Counted from the first letter of the stretch, positions 52,365 to 62,355 are shown. The stretch is 64,000 nt of DNA from Bacteroidales bacterium GP1 (GCA_001701105.1 DAAI01000009.1:55827-119826), one strand, 5' to 3'. Program-made: numbers and translations. The notes: generated by a model from the sequence alone, not told the origin.

Positions 52365-54290
52365 CTATTTTCGCTTTACTGATTTGAGCACTTTCTCATC
52401 TACCTTCACCTTGTATTTTCTGCGCAATTCCTGCTCCCAGGCATCTTGGAATTCATTCTGATACGCACTTGTTACAAGGCCTTTTACGTCGCTCATCTCC
52501 TCAGGTTCGTTGAGAATACGCGCATTAAGCATGAAATAAACCGGATAGTTTGCAAGAGAGCTTTCTACCTTGGGACCTCCGAAAGCCACATGATCTACCA
52601 TCGGATTGCCACCCTTGGATATCAGAATATTCTCTATTACCACCTTTCCTTTAAATTCTTTGCGGATGCTATCGGATAAAATCTGCGGATTTAGCTCCTT
52701 GGCTCGGGTCTTGACCACTTCGGCCACTGAGTCATTAGCGGCATGAATGAATATTCCCTTTACATGAGGCTCTTTCCATGCGAAATCTTTCTTATGGGTC
52801 TTGAAATACTGGTTCAGTCCCTCCGTATCTTTCGATGCACGGTCCCATACTTTTTTCACACTTACTTCATAGAGCAGGCTGCCATCCGTATATTCTTTCA
52901 GAAGATTCCGATAATCCGGCTCCTCACGGATGAGCCGGTCTTCTTCTGCTTCTGTCATAAGGCCGCTGAACCAGCTTTCTATATTGGTGTCGAAAATTTC
53001 TTTTGCCACCTCCGGATTTGGCTGACGAATTGTAGCGATAGATTTAAAGAAGTCAGAAGCCGGGCGGTTTTTACCATCAACAGTTGCGATTGGCTCTCCT
53101 GCAAGTGGTCCTGAAGTCCAATTCTGGAACAATGCTGTGTCAATGCCATTTTTGGCAATGTCCTCACGAATTTTTTCGAGAGTCTTGCTGTTCAGGTGTG
53201 CCTTGTGACGGGCTGCGAAAAGATTCGTCTGATGCTGCTGAACCAGCTTATAACGTTCATCCTGAGGATTAGTAATTCTTGCAATGGTTGCCCGCTTCAT
53301 GTCTTTTAATTCGGGCACTTTCCTGCTGTCGATTTTATGAATTATATGATAACCGTAAGAAGTCTGGAATGGAAGGCTTATCTCGCCATCAGGAATGGCG
53401 AAGGCCACGGAATCAAACTCAGCCACCATCTCGCCGGCGCCGAACCATGGCAATTCACCATTTTTCATTGCTGAACCCTTATCTTCTGACTGGGTCTTTG
53501 CGATTTCCCCGAATTTCTCCGGGTTTGCCTTTACTGCAGCATATAAGCTATCGATGGTGTTTTTAACCACTTTAGGATCTTTCCCCTTGGTGAGGCGTAA
53601 TATATGGGCCACCTTTACTTTTCCTCGTGCCGGACGACTCTTACCCCCTTTAAGGATATGATAGCCTACAGGGCTTTCTATTACTTCGGAGATTTCACCC
53701 GGTTTCAAGGCATAGGCCGTGGTCTCAAAACTGTAAGGATACTGCCCTGCTACAATATAACCCATCCGTCCGCCGTTTTTTGCACTCCCTTTGTCTTGCG
53801 AAAAGGCTGAAGCAAATTCTTCAAACTCACTTTCATTAGTGATTTCGCGACGGATACTGTCCATCCTCGTTTTCAATTCGAGATTTTTAGTGGCATCTTT
53901 CGTCTTGAAGAACATTATGTGTGAGGCCTCCACTTCTCTCTGTGAACGCTCATATGATTCCTCTACAAGTTTATTTAAATATGTAGAATCCGTAAGATAC
54001 GGTGCGGCGAGATCGTGACGGTATTGTTCCATCTCCTTTATGAAACTCGGAAGCGTGTCGAGACCCTCGGCACGAGCATCCTCAACCTTCATTTTATATA
54101 GCTTGAACATCTCCAGATATTCCTCAAGAGTCTGAGGATTTATCTGTTGCTGACTGTTTTTGGAATAAAGATATTCAAATTCCGATTTGGGTACATCTAC
54201 CCCATTGATAGTCATGATCACCGGATCTTTCGCGCATATTGCCATGGCAACTGCTAATATGCCGATCCCGGCCACTATTGGTTTTTTCAT
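52365..54290 (-). CDS. Exported PpiC-type peptidyl-prolyl isomerase with two parvulin domains
   Basis: From MKKPIVAGIGILAVAMAICA (ATG at 54290) the protein has 641 residues with a cleavable signal. Two tandem parvulin domains are clear. The first spans ASHIMFFKT to VGYHILKGGKSR (about 125-225) with SQDKGSAKNGGRMGYI. The second spans VAHILRLTKG to YGYHIIHKIDSR (about 230-330) with SEDKGSAMKNGELPWFGAG. The C-terminal 300 residues are helical and SurA-like. A 32-codon upstream extension to 54386 is not family-like and was rejected. It heads the outer-membrane folding cluster but is separated from the next gene by a terminator. Confidence 0.9.
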   Translation of the reverse strand: MKKPIVAGIGILAVAMAICAKDPVIMTINGVDVPKSEFEYLYSKNSQQQINPQTLEEYLEMFKLYKMKVEDARAEGLDTLPSFIKEMEQYRHDLAAPYLTDSTYLNKLVEESYERSQREVEASHIMFFKTKDATKNLELKTRMDSIRREITNESEFEEFASAFSQDKGSAKNGGRMGYIVAGQYPYSFETTAYALKPGEISEVIESPVGYHILKGGKSRPARGKVKVAHILRLTKGKDPKVVKNTIDSLYAAVKANPEKFGEIAKTQSEDKGSAMKNGELPWFGAGEMVAEFDSVAFAIPDGEISLPFQTSYGYHIIHKIDSRKVPELKDMKRATIARITNPQDERYKLVQQHQTNLFAARHKAHLNSKTLEKIREDIAKNGIDTALFQNWTSGPLAGEPIATVDGKNRPASDFFKSIATIRQPNPEVAKEIFDTNIESWFSGLMTEAEEDRLIREEPDYRNLLKEYTDGSLLYEVSVKKVWDRASKDTEGLNQYFKTHKKDFAWKEPHVKGIFIHAANDSVAEVVKTRAKELNPQILSDSIRKEFKGKVVIENILISKGGNPMVDHVAFGGPKVESSLANYPVYFMLNARILNEPEEMSDVKGLVTSAYQNEFQDAWEQELRRKYKVKVDEKVLKSVKRK

Positions 54291-54470
54291 CCTTGTTATG
54301 TTTTGGAAACCATAATTTTCTCTCGGGGAATCCATATGTTCCCACCGACTCCTTTCCGAAGGAATTTCAAGGCCCATGCCGGGCAATCCTTTTGAATGGA
54401 ATGCTCAATTATTTAAACGAAGGCTATGACAAAAAATTATTTATTTCCGCAACAGATTCATAATCTATCT

Positions 54471-56648
54471 TCAATTCCCTACGTCCGACATAAACTTCAC
54501 CCTTACCAGCCTTATGTCGTCTTCATCATAGTCGCATCCGAGTTCCTGTATCGCTTTTTCAAGATTATCTTCCTCACATTCACGGAAATATCCTTCGATA
54601 TCCTCTATCTGTTCGTCATCGAGGATTTCATGCACGAAGTATCCTATATCGATTCTTGTTCCTGCTTCAGCTATCAATTCCAGCTCCGTGAGCAGCTCTG
54701 AAAATTCGAGTCCCAGATTGTCGGCCAGCTCTTCAAGATTCACTTTTCTGTCGATGGCCTGGATAATCATTATCTTGGTGTTGCTCTTTTTCGGAATTGT
54801 GCGAACTCTGAAATCCATCGGGCGCACTATTTCGTTTTCCTCTACATATTTCTTTATTACCTCAAGAAATGGAGCGCCGAATTTTGCTGCCTTACCGACG
54901 CCAACACCCGGAATTGTGAGTAGTTCTTCTTTCGTAACGGGATAGGTTGTTGCCATGGCCTCAAGCGAATTATCCCTGAACACGAGATAAGACCCTATTT
55001 TATTTTTTCTCGCTATCTCATGACAGAGATTATAAAGGATGCAATACAATTCCATGTCGGAAGCACCACACCCCTTACCATGTGGAGCCTCGGGCTCAGC
55101 CTCAGTATAGTCAACGGGTTCCACCATTTCGAATTTGCCCGGGTTCCGCATGAATTCTCGTCCTGCATCGGTGAGCTTTAGAATACCATAATTCTCAAGG
55201 TCACGAGTCAGATAACCGGCCACAATTCCTTGATGCACCAATGTTGAGACTGCTTTTTCATCCATATCTCTCAGTGTGCCGTACTCCTCGAGCTCATCGT
55301 GTCCGTTCATGCGAATCTCATCGGTGGGGCGCCCTATCAGGATATTTATTATATATTCGTTGCGGTATAATTCTTCTACCGCCTTTACCGCTTCCAATAC
55401 GCAAACCAGCTCCTCCGCGGCCTCAATCCTGCGTTTCGGGTGGCAGCAATTATCGCAATTCCCACAATTATCCTCGTCATAGACTTCTCCGAAATAATGA
55501 AGCAATATTTTGCGACGGCATACGGACGATTCTGCATAGGCCGCGGTTTCCATCAGTAATTGGTGTCCGATTTCCTGCTCCTGCACTGATTTGCTCTGCA
55601 TCAGCTTATCGAGTTTCACAAGATCCTTATGGCTATAATACGTGATGCATTTACCCACTCCTCCATCGCGACCCGAACGCCCGGTCTCCTGGTAATAACC
55701 TTCCAGACTCTTAGGAATATCGTAATGAATCACAAACCTCACATCCGGCTTATCGATCCCCATTCCGAAGGCGATGGTAGCCACGATCACTTTGGATCGC
55801 TCCTGCAGAAACGCGTCTTGGTTTTCGGCGCGCTGCGCGGTATCCATTCCGGCGTGATACGGCAACGCGGAGATACCGTTTATTTTGAAAATCGCCGCCA
55901 GCTCTTCCACTTTCTTGCGGCTCAGGCAATATACGATGCCCGATTCGTAAGAGTGTTCTTTTATATAGCGTATAATATCGCGGTCGACATCCTTTGTCTT
56001 TGGGCGCACTTCGTAATAAAGGTTTGGCCGGTTGAAACTTGATTTGAATACTTTTGCATCAAGAATACCCAGATTCTTCTGGATGTCAAGCTGAACTTTC
56101 GGCGTCGCCGTGGCCGTCAGGGCAATCACAGGATAATTCCCTATCTCTGAAATCATGGGGCGTATCCGCCGGTATTCAGGCCGAAAATCATGACCCCATT
56201 CCGAGATACAATGAGCCTCATCCACTGCAAAAAAAGAAATTTTGATGCTTTTGAGAAACTCTATATTCTCTTCCTTTGATAAAGATTCAGGGGCTACATA
56301 GAGAATTTTTGTCTTGCCCGTGCGGATGTCGGACTTTACTTTTTCTGTCTCCTTCTTTGATAACGTGGAGTTAAGGAAATGAGCAATTCCTTCGTGATCG
56401 GCATATCCGCGCATGGCGTCAACTTGATTTTTCATCAAGGCGATAAGAGGCGAGATCACGATGGCTGTGCCTTCAAGCATTAAAGCCGGCAATTGATAAC
56501 ACAATGATTTGCCACCTCCGGTGGGCATCAACACGAAGACATCTCGTCCCGATACTAGCTCTTCTATTATTTCATATTGATTGGCCTTGAATGCATCGAA
56601 TCCAAAATAATATTTCAGCGTATCGAAAATTTTTTCTTTGTGGTCCAT
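54471..56648 (-). CDS. recQ: ATP-dependent DNA helicase RecQ
   Basis: RecQ unwinds DNA 3' to 5' in recombination and fork repair. The 725-residue protein has the helicase core with Walker A MPTGGGKSLCYQLPA (~40-54), DEAH box FFAVDEAHCISEWGHDFRPEY (~135-155), ALTATATPKVQ and the Gln/Arg motif YYQETGRSGRDG. The zinc-binding RecQ-C region has CGNCDNCC near 395. An HRDC domain follows (residues ~545-620, YLVFRDNSLEAMATTYP). An extra acidic helical tail of about 90 residues (LAEAGTRIDIGYFVHEILDD...), common in Bacteroidetes RecQ, completes it. A -7 box lies 45 bases upstream. Confidence 0.94.
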   Translation of the reverse strand: MDHKEKIFDTLKYYFGFDAFKANQYEIIEELVSGRDVFVLMPTGGGKSLCYQLPALMLEGTAIVISPLIALMKNQVDAMRGYADHEGIAHFLNSTLSKKETEKVKSDIRTGKTKILYVAPESLSKEENIEFLKSIKISFFAVDEAHCISEWGHDFRPEYRRIRPMISEIGNYPVIALTATATPKVQLDIQKNLGILDAKVFKSSFNRPNLYYEVRPKTKDVDRDIIRYIKEHSYESGIVYCLSRKKVEELAAIFKINGISALPYHAGMDTAQRAENQDAFLQERSKVIVATIAFGMGIDKPDVRFVIHYDIPKSLEGYYQETGRSGRDGGVGKCITYYSHKDLVKLDKLMQSKSVQEQEIGHQLLMETAAYAESSVCRRKILLHYFGEVYDEDNCGNCDNCCHPKRRIEAAEELVCVLEAVKAVEELYRNEYIINILIGRPTDEIRMNGHDELEEYGTLRDMDEKAVSTLVHQGIVAGYLTRDLENYGILKLTDAGREFMRNPGKFEMVEPVDYTEAEPEAPHGKGCGASDMELYCILYNLCHEIARKNKIGSYLVFRDNSLEAMATTYPVTKEELLTIPGVGVGKAAKFGAPFLEVIKKYVEENEIVRPMDFRVRTIPKKSNTKIMIIQAIDRKVNLEELADNLGLEFSELLTELELIAEAGTRIDIGYFVHEILDDEQIEDIEGYFRECEEDNLEKAIQELGCDYDEDDIRLVRVKFMSDVGN

Positions 56649-56692
56649 TGGGGCAAATTCAGGGTTAGTTGCTCATCAATTACAAATTTAAT

Positions 56693-56700
56693 AAAATTTA
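56693..56700 (-). promoter_or_regulatory. -7 box of recQ
   Basis: Minus-strand TAAATTTG 45 bases before the recQ ATG. It lies downstream of the clpX terminator, so recQ probably has its own transcript. Confidence 0.4.
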
Positions 56701-56756
56701 ATTCAATTACCAAACTCTTATTCCGATTTTGGCAAATTTTGTTAATTTTTTTGTAT

Positions 56757-56799
56757 AAAAAAGGCGAAGCCTAATGTCGAAATCCGGCATCAGGCTTCG
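56757..56799 (-). terminator. Intrinsic terminator of the tig-clpP-clpX unit
   Basis: Leftwards, CGAAGCCTgATG pairs with CATtAGGCTTCG and is followed by CCTTTTTT. It starts 23 bases after the clpX stop and is the clearest leftward terminator in the window. Confidence 0.8.
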
Positions 56800-56821
56800 A
56801 TTATGGTTATTTTACAGGGGA

Positions 56822-58069
56822 TTAATTTTCTGTGTAGTCGCCGAAATGGGCCTTATCAAGCTGTCGTCTTACAAAATCGGCATCCACTATGAATTTCTTC
56901 ATCTTTCCGGAAGGGATGTCGTACATTGCATCTACCATTACTGTTTCCACAATGGAGCGGAGGCCACGGGCACCGAGCTTATATTCCACGGCCTTATCTA
57001 CTATAAGGTCGAGAGCGTCGTCAGTAAATTCCAGATCCACGCCATCGAGTTTCAACAATTTGGTATATTGCCGTATGATAGCATTCTTCGGCTCCGTGAG
57101 AATACGCCTCAACGCGGGTTTGTCGAGGGCATCAAGACTTGTAAGAATCGGGAGACGCCCTATGATTTCAGGAATCATGCCAAATGATTTCAAATCCTGT
57201 GGCAATACATATCGCATCAGATGCTCGCGTTTCTGCTTGCTACGTTTCTCGTCATGGCCATATCCCACAACCTGCGTGTTCAATCTCGCGGCAATTTTTC
57301 GTTCGATACCATCAAATGCTCCGCCGCAGATGAAAAGAATATTCTTGGTATTGACCGGAATCATCTTCTGTTCCGGATGTTTACGCCCTCCCTGGGGAGG
57401 CACAAGAGCCACTGTTCCTTCAAGGAGCTTGAGGAGCCCTTGCTGCACCCCCTCTCCGCTTACATCGCGGGTGATGGATGGATTATCGCTCTTTCTGGCA
57501 ATCTTATCGATCTCATCAATGAAGATTATTCCACGCTCCGCCCTCTCTACATCATAGTCGCACGCCTGAAGCAACCGGGTGAGCAACGACTCTATATCCT
57601 CACCCACATATCCGGCTTCCGTCAGAACCGTAGCATCTACTATCGTGAAAGGCACATCGAGCAATCTGGCTATGGATTTAGCAAGTAATGTCTTGCCCGT
57701 TCCGGTGGGACCGACAAGCACCACATTCGATTTTTCTATATCCACATCATCGCCTTGATCTTCTTGATTTATGCGCTTATAATGATTATATACAGCAACC
57801 GATAAGTATTTTTTAGCCTCTTCCTGACCAATCACATATTGATCGAGAAATTCTTTAATCTCCTTAGGCTTGGGGATATGGACCGCAGCCTTTTCGGCCT
57901 CTTTCCCGCTTTTCCCCTTACGGTTGGCCAGTTCCACATTACGGGCGTTGTCGATAAAATCAATGCATTCCGTGCAGAGATGCAATCCTTCTACCACCTT
58001 TACCAGAGGGTTGGCCTGAGTATCGTATGCTCCGCACATTCCGCAGCGCGGACCGCTTTCCTTTGCCAT
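56822..58069 (-). CDS. clpX: ClpX, ATPase subunit of the Clp protease
   Basis: ClpX unfolds tagged substrates and feeds them to ClpP. The 415-residue protein has the N-terminal zinc-binding domain with Cys9, Cys12, Cys32 and Cys35. It then has the AAA+ module with Walker A GPTGTGKT (120-127), Walker [13 protein letters not shown] near 188-199 and the [11 protein letters not shown] region holding the pore-loop neighbourhood. An [14 protein letters not shown] segment and a C-terminal small domain ([16 protein letters not shown]) follow. All hallmark motifs are intact. It lies 88 bases after clpP with a 9-bp hairpin in the gap and is followed by a strong terminator. Confidence 0.97.
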   Translation of the reverse strand: MAKESGPRCGMCGAYDTQANPLVKVVEGLHLCTECIDFIDNARNVELANRKGKSGKEAEKAAVHIPKPKEIKEFLDQYVIGQEEAKKYLSVAVYNHYKRINQEDQGDDVDIEKSNVVLVGPTGTGKTLLAKSIARLLDVPFTIVDATVLTEAGYVGEDIESLLTRLLQACDYDVERAERGIIFIDEIDKIARKSDNPSITRDVSGEGVQQGLLKLLEGTVALVPPQGGRKHPEQKMIPVNTKNILFICGGAFDGIERKIAARLNTQVVGYGHDEKRSKQKREHLMRYVLPQDLKSFGMIPEIIGRLPILTSLDALDKPALRRILTEPKNAIIRQYTKLLKLDGVDLEFTDDALDLIVDKAVEYKLGARGLRSIVETVMVDAMYDIPSGKMKKFIVDADFVRRQLDKAHFGDYTEN

Positions 58070-58089
58070 TTTTATCCTTTATATTAAGA

Positions 58090-58113
58090 GATATTCCCAT
58101 CTCAGGGAATATC
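58090..58113. repeat. Hairpin between clpP and clpX
   Basis: GATATTCCC (58090-58098) pairs perfectly with GGGAATATC (58105-58113) across a 6-base loop. Possible mRNA processing or partial termination site. Confidence 0.45.
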
Positions 58114-58157
58114 CCATTGTTTAACTCTATTTATCGGATATTCAATCCGGTAACTAT

Positions 58158-58862
58158 TTAATCTTTCTTAGTCCTGTTTACCAGAACCTCATCGATCATT
58201 CCATATTCCTTTGCCTCGGCTGCAATCATCCAGTAATCGCGGTCGGAATCGGCTGCGACCTTGTCGAACGATTGCCCTGAATGAGATGAAATAATGCGGT
58301 AAAGTTCCTCCTTTAATTTAAGGATCTCGCGGGCAGTGATCTCGATATCTGAAGCCTGACCTTGTATTCCACCCATCGGCTGATGAATCATCACGCGCGA
58401 ATGCGGCAATGCAAAACGCTTACCTTTCTGGCCTGCCACGAGCAACACAGCAGCCATCGAGGCGGCCATTCCCGTACAAATCGTCGATACATCAGAATTG
58501 ATGATCTGCATTGTATCATAAATTCCCAATCCGGCATATACCGAGCCGCCGGGTGAATTTATATACAAAGATATATCTTTATCAGGATCCACAGAGTCCA
58601 GGTAAAGCAATTGGGCTTGAATGATATTGGCACTCTGATCCGTGACCTGCGTGCCGAGGAAGATTATCCTGTCCATCATCAGGCGGGAGAACACATCCAT
58701 CTGAGTCACGTTTAACTGGCGTTCCTCAAGGATATAAGGGTTCATATAATCGGCAGTCGGTGTAAATACACCCTGTCGATTCATGGCCTTGGCATATGAG
58801 TCCAATGTATTCGAACTCATATTGAGATGGTTTACGGCATAGTTTCTAAAATCGTTTTTCAT
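58158..58862 (-). CDS. clpP: ClpP, proteolytic subunit of the Clp protease
   Basis: ClpP is the tetradecameric serine peptidase that works with ClpX. The 234-residue protein contains the catalytic triad Ser135 (GMAASMA), His160 ([10 protein letters not shown]) and Asp209 (SDRDYWM), all in normal spacing. The N-terminal ~45 residues ([20 protein letters not shown]) form a longer leader than in E. coli, which may be a propeptide; this extension is common in Bacteroidetes. The [15 protein letters not shown] handle region is typical. It lies between tig and clpX on the same strand, the conserved order of this quality-control set. Confidence 0.96.
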   Translation of the reverse strand: MKNDFRNYAVNHLNMSSNTLDSYAKAMNRQGVFTPTADYMNPYILEERQLNVTQMDVFSRLMMDRIIFLGTQVTDQSANIIQAQLLYLDSVDPDKDISLYINSPGGSVYAGLGIYDTMQIINSDVSTICTGMAASMAAVLLVAGQKGKRFALPHSRVMIHQPMGGIQGQASDIEITAREILKLKEELYRIISSHSGQSFDKVAADSDRDYWMIAAEAKEYGMIDEVLVNRTKKD

Positions 58863-58923
58863 TCTCTGATAAAATTGTGGCGAAAGCCGTCGGGCGTCCG
58901 TCGAAATTTATTGATAATATTGA

Positions 58924-58958
58924 CTTAGCGAGGCCCAACTTGCCTGTGCCCCGCTAAG
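58924..58958. repeat. Hairpin between tig and clpP
   Basis: CTTAGCG (58924-58930) pairs with CGCTAAG (58952-58958); two further GG/CC pairs are possible past a bulge. Leftwards it is followed by TCAATATTATC. It may attenuate tig transcripts before clpP. Confidence 0.4.
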
Positions 58959-58993
58959 CTATATTACATATAACAAATATCAGGCCAATTTTA

Positions 58994-60370
58994 TCAAGCC
59001 TCTGTTGCTTCTGCTGAATCTCCTTTGAACAGTTGTTCAAATTCTTTTACCGACACTACCTTCTGATCGAGTGTTACAGCCGATTTCAGGTTGTTGAAGA
59101 ATTTCATGTCGAAAGTATTGGCTTTGATGCGGTCAAGAGCTTTCTTGTCTTTCAAGATGTCTTCTGCAAAGCGATTGACTGCCTCATCCGATGCATTTGC
59201 CATACCATATTGTGCGAACTGCTGGCGTGCCATCATCTTCGCAGTATTGAGCATATCTTCATCGGATACCTCGATTCCGAGTTCCACGGCAAGAGCCTCT
59301 TTGGCAAGATCCCAAAGCAATTGTCGCTTCATGCCATTGTAAACCTCATCCACATTCTCCGGAGTAATATCATCGTGCTGCATCACCAGATATTCCTTTA
59401 GGATCTCATCGGGAAGAACACTATCTTTTACTTTCTCCACTATCGCATCCTTTGAATCCAATGTGAAGCGATAGTTCTCATCTGAGGCAAGTTGCGACTC
59501 AATCATCTTCTTCAGAGCCTCACGATAGGAAGCCTCGTCGGTGACTCCACCATTTTCCCCAAAGGTCTCCTTATAGAATTCCTCACCGAGCTCCGCGGGC
59601 TTCAGGACGATAATCTCCTTTATATCCATCCGGAAGTTATCTTTATAATTTTCGGTGTCTTTCTTATCGATATTCAGCATTGAGGAAAGCTCTGCCGGAT
59701 TGCCGTTGCATGTGGCCCAAGGATTAAATACCACCTCATCGCCTACTTTCTTGCCTATAAACAGCTCTTTCTGCTCCGCACTCTTGAAATAATGCGGGGC
59801 TACGATGCCATTCTCCACAACTATGCCATCTTCCTTTATACTGCCATCGGGATTCAGCTCTGTGATCACTCCCTTTACAAGGGCAGTCTCATCCACTTCT
59901 TCGCCGGGAACCTGCTTACCCATCTGCTTACGCATTCCCTCATCCTGACGATCGATCATCTCATCGGTGATATCTATTTTATAATAAGGGATCGTAAGGC
60001 TCTTGTCGGCCTTTATGTCCATTTTAGGAGCAAGGCCAAGGCGGAATTTAAGGGTAAAGTTTGACTGTGACGGATCAAGGTTGTTGTCCTTATCGGGAAT
60101 TGCATTGCCCAGCACAGGGAGGTTATTCTCCGTGATGTATTTGTAAAGTTCATCTCCCACTGCCTTTGTAATGGTGTCGTACTTCACGGCGGCTCCATAT
60201 TTCTTGGCTATCACTCCTGCCGGTACATGGCCGGCGCGGAAGCCGGGCTCGCTGTGGGTCTTTCCTATTTTCTTCAGTTCTGCCTTTACTTGGGAGGCGT
60301 AATCATCTTCTACGACGTTGATGGTGATCAGACCATTCACATCGTCGATTTTTTCAAAATCTATCTTCAT
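58994..60370 (-). CDS. tig: Trigger factor
   Basis: This ribosome-associated chaperone is the first to meet nascent chains. The 458-residue protein has an N-terminal ribosome-binding domain (MKIDFEKIDDVNGLITINVVE) with a loop reading HSEPGFRAGHVP, equivalent to the GFRxGKxP signature. A central region corresponds to the PPIase domain but is divergent. A long helical C-terminal arm follows (DVEVYNGMKRQLLWDLAKEALAVELGIEVSDEDML-type sequence). Length and order before clpP/clpX are normal. Low sequence similarity in the FKBP part is usual in Bacteroidetes. A -7 box 105 bases upstream gives a separate promoter. Confidence 0.94.
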   Translation of the reverse strand: MKIDFEKIDDVNGLITINVVEDDYASQVKAELKKIGKTHSEPGFRAGHVPAGVIAKKYGAAVKYDTITKAVGDELYKYITENNLPVLGNAIPDKDNNLDPSQSNFTLKFRLGLAPKMDIKADKSLTIPYYKIDITDEMIDRQDEGMRKQMGKQVPGEEVDETALVKGVITELNPDGSIKEDGIVVENGIVAPHYFKSAEQKELFIGKKVGDEVVFNPWATCNGNPAELSSMLNIDKKDTENYKDNFRMDIKEIIVLKPAELGEEFYKETFGENGGVTDEASYREALKKMIESQLASDENYRFTLDSKDAIVEKVKDSVLPDEILKEYLVMQHDDITPENVDEVYNGMKRQLLWDLAKEALAVELGIEVSDEDMLNTAKMMARQQFAQYGMANASDEAVNRFAEDILKDKKALDRIKANTFDMKFFNNLKSAVTLDQKVVSVKEFEQLFKGDSAEATEA

Positions 60371-60474
60371 AACTTTCGTCTATTTTTTCTTGATTATGCC
60401 GGAGGCCGGTGTGGCCACCATTATTAAAACATCCGGAAGTCGCCCACGGACGATAAGACGGATATTTCAGTATG

Positions 60475-60482
60475 CAAAATTA
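60475..60482 (-). promoter_or_regulatory. -7 box of tig
   Basis: Minus-strand TAATTTTG 105 bases before the tig ATG, just inside the region after the apeB stop codon side. No TTG box at the exact distance. Confidence 0.4.
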
Positions 60483-60494
60483 ACAATTTTTTCG

Positions 60495-61811
60495 TTACTT
60501 GAAAAATTCGCGCATCACCTTCACCATCGCTACCTGATCGGTTACGGCTCCTGTCTCTCTTGCTGAGTGCATCGCCCAGATGGGATTACCGACATCGACG
60601 CCCTCGAGGTCGAATTGACCGGAGGAGATATTCCCCAGAGTACTACCTCCTGCCACATCGCTGTGATTTACGAAATACTGGCATTCCACATCTGCTTTCC
60701 TGCATAGTTCCTTGAATATGGCTGATGCACGTGAATCAGTCATATACTTGCAGTTGGCGTTTATCTTGACAACCGGACCTCCTCCCATCACGGGATGATT
60801 CGTTGGATCATATTTTTCGTTGTAATTCGGATGCCATGCGTGGGCGTCGTCGGCCGAAATCATGAAGCTGTTGGCTATAGCTCTATAAATTGTCTCCTTC
60901 CCGTCGCCCAGTTTATCGCATATCCGCTCCATGATGTCGCGAAGCACGGGAGATGCTGCTCCTTGCTTGGTCCCGGAGCCGGTCTCTTCATTATCGAATA
61001 TGGCCAGAACGCGGGTGGCCTGTGCATCCTCACGGTGTTCATCAAGCATAGCCTGCAATCCGGCATACGCCATAGAAAGGTCATCGATTCTTGCCGACTG
61101 GAAATATTCTCCGTTTACACCTACTATTGCCGCAGGCTCAGCCGGATATAAGCATAACTCGTAATCTATGATGTCTTCGGGGGCAACGCCTAACTCTCTT
61201 GCCACGAGAATCCTGACTATTCCTCCATGGCTTCGCTGCTCGGCGATTTCATCCTTAGTAAAATACCCCATCACCGGCAACATATCTTTCTGCACCGATA
61301 GATTATTCCCTTCATTCACCTGACGGTTGAAATGGATGGCGAGATGCGGAATCGTAGCCACAGGCACCTTAAGATCTACTGTCCTTTCAGCCGGATGCAG
61401 CCAGTCTTCACCTTTCAAAGCTACACGACCCGATATTGACAAAGGACGGTCGAACCAGGTATAGAGAATTCCTCCACCATATTTTTCCACATTTAGTTTC
61501 ACTACTCCTCCCTCGCCGTAGATCTCGCAATTCGGCTTTAATTTGAAGCACGGACTGTCGCTATGGGCGGAGATGATGCGGAAACCATGGTCGCCAACTT
61601 TCCCTTTGCCTATTATGAACGCAAAAATAGCACTCCCATTTTTTGTGACATAGTATTTACCACCGGGTACGAGGTCCCAGCATTCGTTCTGACGAAGACG
61701 CTTGAAACCAACCTCATCGAGTTCCTGACGCATCGTCTTGACGGCCATGAAATTACACGTGGATTTATCAAGCCATCCCAACAAACTCCCCATTACATAA
61801 TCTGTACTCAT
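60495..61811 (-). CDS. M18-family aminopeptidase (aspartyl aminopeptidase-like)
   Basis: This is a zinc aminopeptidase that removes N-terminal acidic or other residues in the cytoplasm. The 438-residue protein shows the M18 metal ligands: His in IISAHSDSPCFKLKPN near 85, Asp in SARIDDLSMAY near 232, the Glu pair in FDNEETGSGTKQGA near 270, Asp/His in SADDAHAWHPNYNEKYDP near 320, and the final His in FVNHSDVAGGSTLGN near 400. No signal peptide is seen. It is the last gene of the yicC-gmk-nadD-DUF5063 run, 43 bases from the preceding ATG-to-stop boundary. The exact residue preference is not determined by sequence. Confidence 0.92.
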   Translation of the reverse strand: MSTDYVMGSLLGWLDKSTCNFMAVKTMRQELDEVGFKRLRQNECWDLVPGGKYYVTKNGSAIFAFIIGKGKVGDHGFRIISAHSDSPCFKLKPNCEIYGEGGVVKLNVEKYGGGILYTWFDRPLSISGRVALKGEDWLHPAERTVDLKVPVATIPHLAIHFNRQVNEGNNLSVQKDMLPVMGYFTKDEIAEQRSHGGIVRILVARELGVAPEDIIDYELCLYPAEPAAIVGVNGEYFQSARIDDLSMAYAGLQAMLDEHREDAQATRVLAIFDNEETGSGTKQGAASPVLRDIMERICDKLGDGKETIYRAIANSFMISADDAHAWHPNYNEKYDPTNHPVMGGGPVVKINANCKYMTDSRASAIFKELCRKADVECQYFVNHSDVAGGSTLGNISSGQFDLEGVDVGNPIWAMHSARETGAVTDQVAMVKVMREFFK

Positions 61812-61848
61812 TGTCCTTTAGGGTTCTTGGTTTCGATTTTATTTTTTA

Positions 61849-62355
61849 TTAGAATCTGAGAGGATTCAATGCTCTCAATGTATTGCATAGGGTTTGCGCC
61901 CAATATGCCGTAAAGTTTTCTCTGCATTCCGCATATGCGCCCTCGGCTTCTTCCCCTTCGCTTTCTTTAACGATAGCGATGAAATTATATAATGCCTGAA
62001 AGATGTCGGCAATCCCTTCCGAAATCGAAGCTGCAATAGGGGTATCGGAATATTTCATATCTTCTTCGAATGTCTCGAGATATGTATCGTCAGAGCCCAT
62101 AAGCCTGGCGACGTTACGCCGCACGGTCTCATACCATTCCTCGCTTACAGCCGGGTTATAATACCCATAATCAGGCTCTCCCCATTCCGACGGATCGAAC
62201 GATGAAAACTCAATATAGATTCTGGGCAAAAGATTGGTCATTGACACGATGAAATCACGTTTCTCCATCTCAAGGGCATACTCTACATTGTGACAATATT
62301 CAGCCGCAAGAGCTGTAATACCCAATATCCGGTTATTTATCTCTTTCGTCTCCAT
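61849..62355 (-). CDS. DUF5063 family protein
   Basis: The protein of 168 residues (172 if the ATG at 62367 is used) is acidic, soluble and all-helical in appearance, starting METKEINNRILGITALAAEYC. It matches the DUF5063 group, which in Bacteroidetes regularly lies next to nadD and gmk and has no known activity. Sequence such as MTNLLPRIYIEFSSFDPSEWG and DIFQALYNFIAIVKESEGEEAEG is typical. No catalytic motif is visible. Its start lies inside the 3' end of nadD, so translation is coupled. Confidence 0.8.
   Translation of the reverse strand: METKEINNRILGITALAAEYCHNVEYALEMEKRDFIVSMTNLLPRIYIEFSSFDPSEWGEPDYGYYNPAVSEEWYETVRRNVARLMGSDDTYLETFEEDMKYSDTPIAASISEGIADIFQALYNFIAIVKESEGEEAEGAYAECRENFTAYWAQTLCNTLRALNPLRF

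Noticed and set aside
56889..57557. 222-codon ORF opposite clpX
   Set aside because: It is antisense to an intact, conserved gene, its translation has no domain or plausible start context, and long open antisense frames are common opposite this codon usage.
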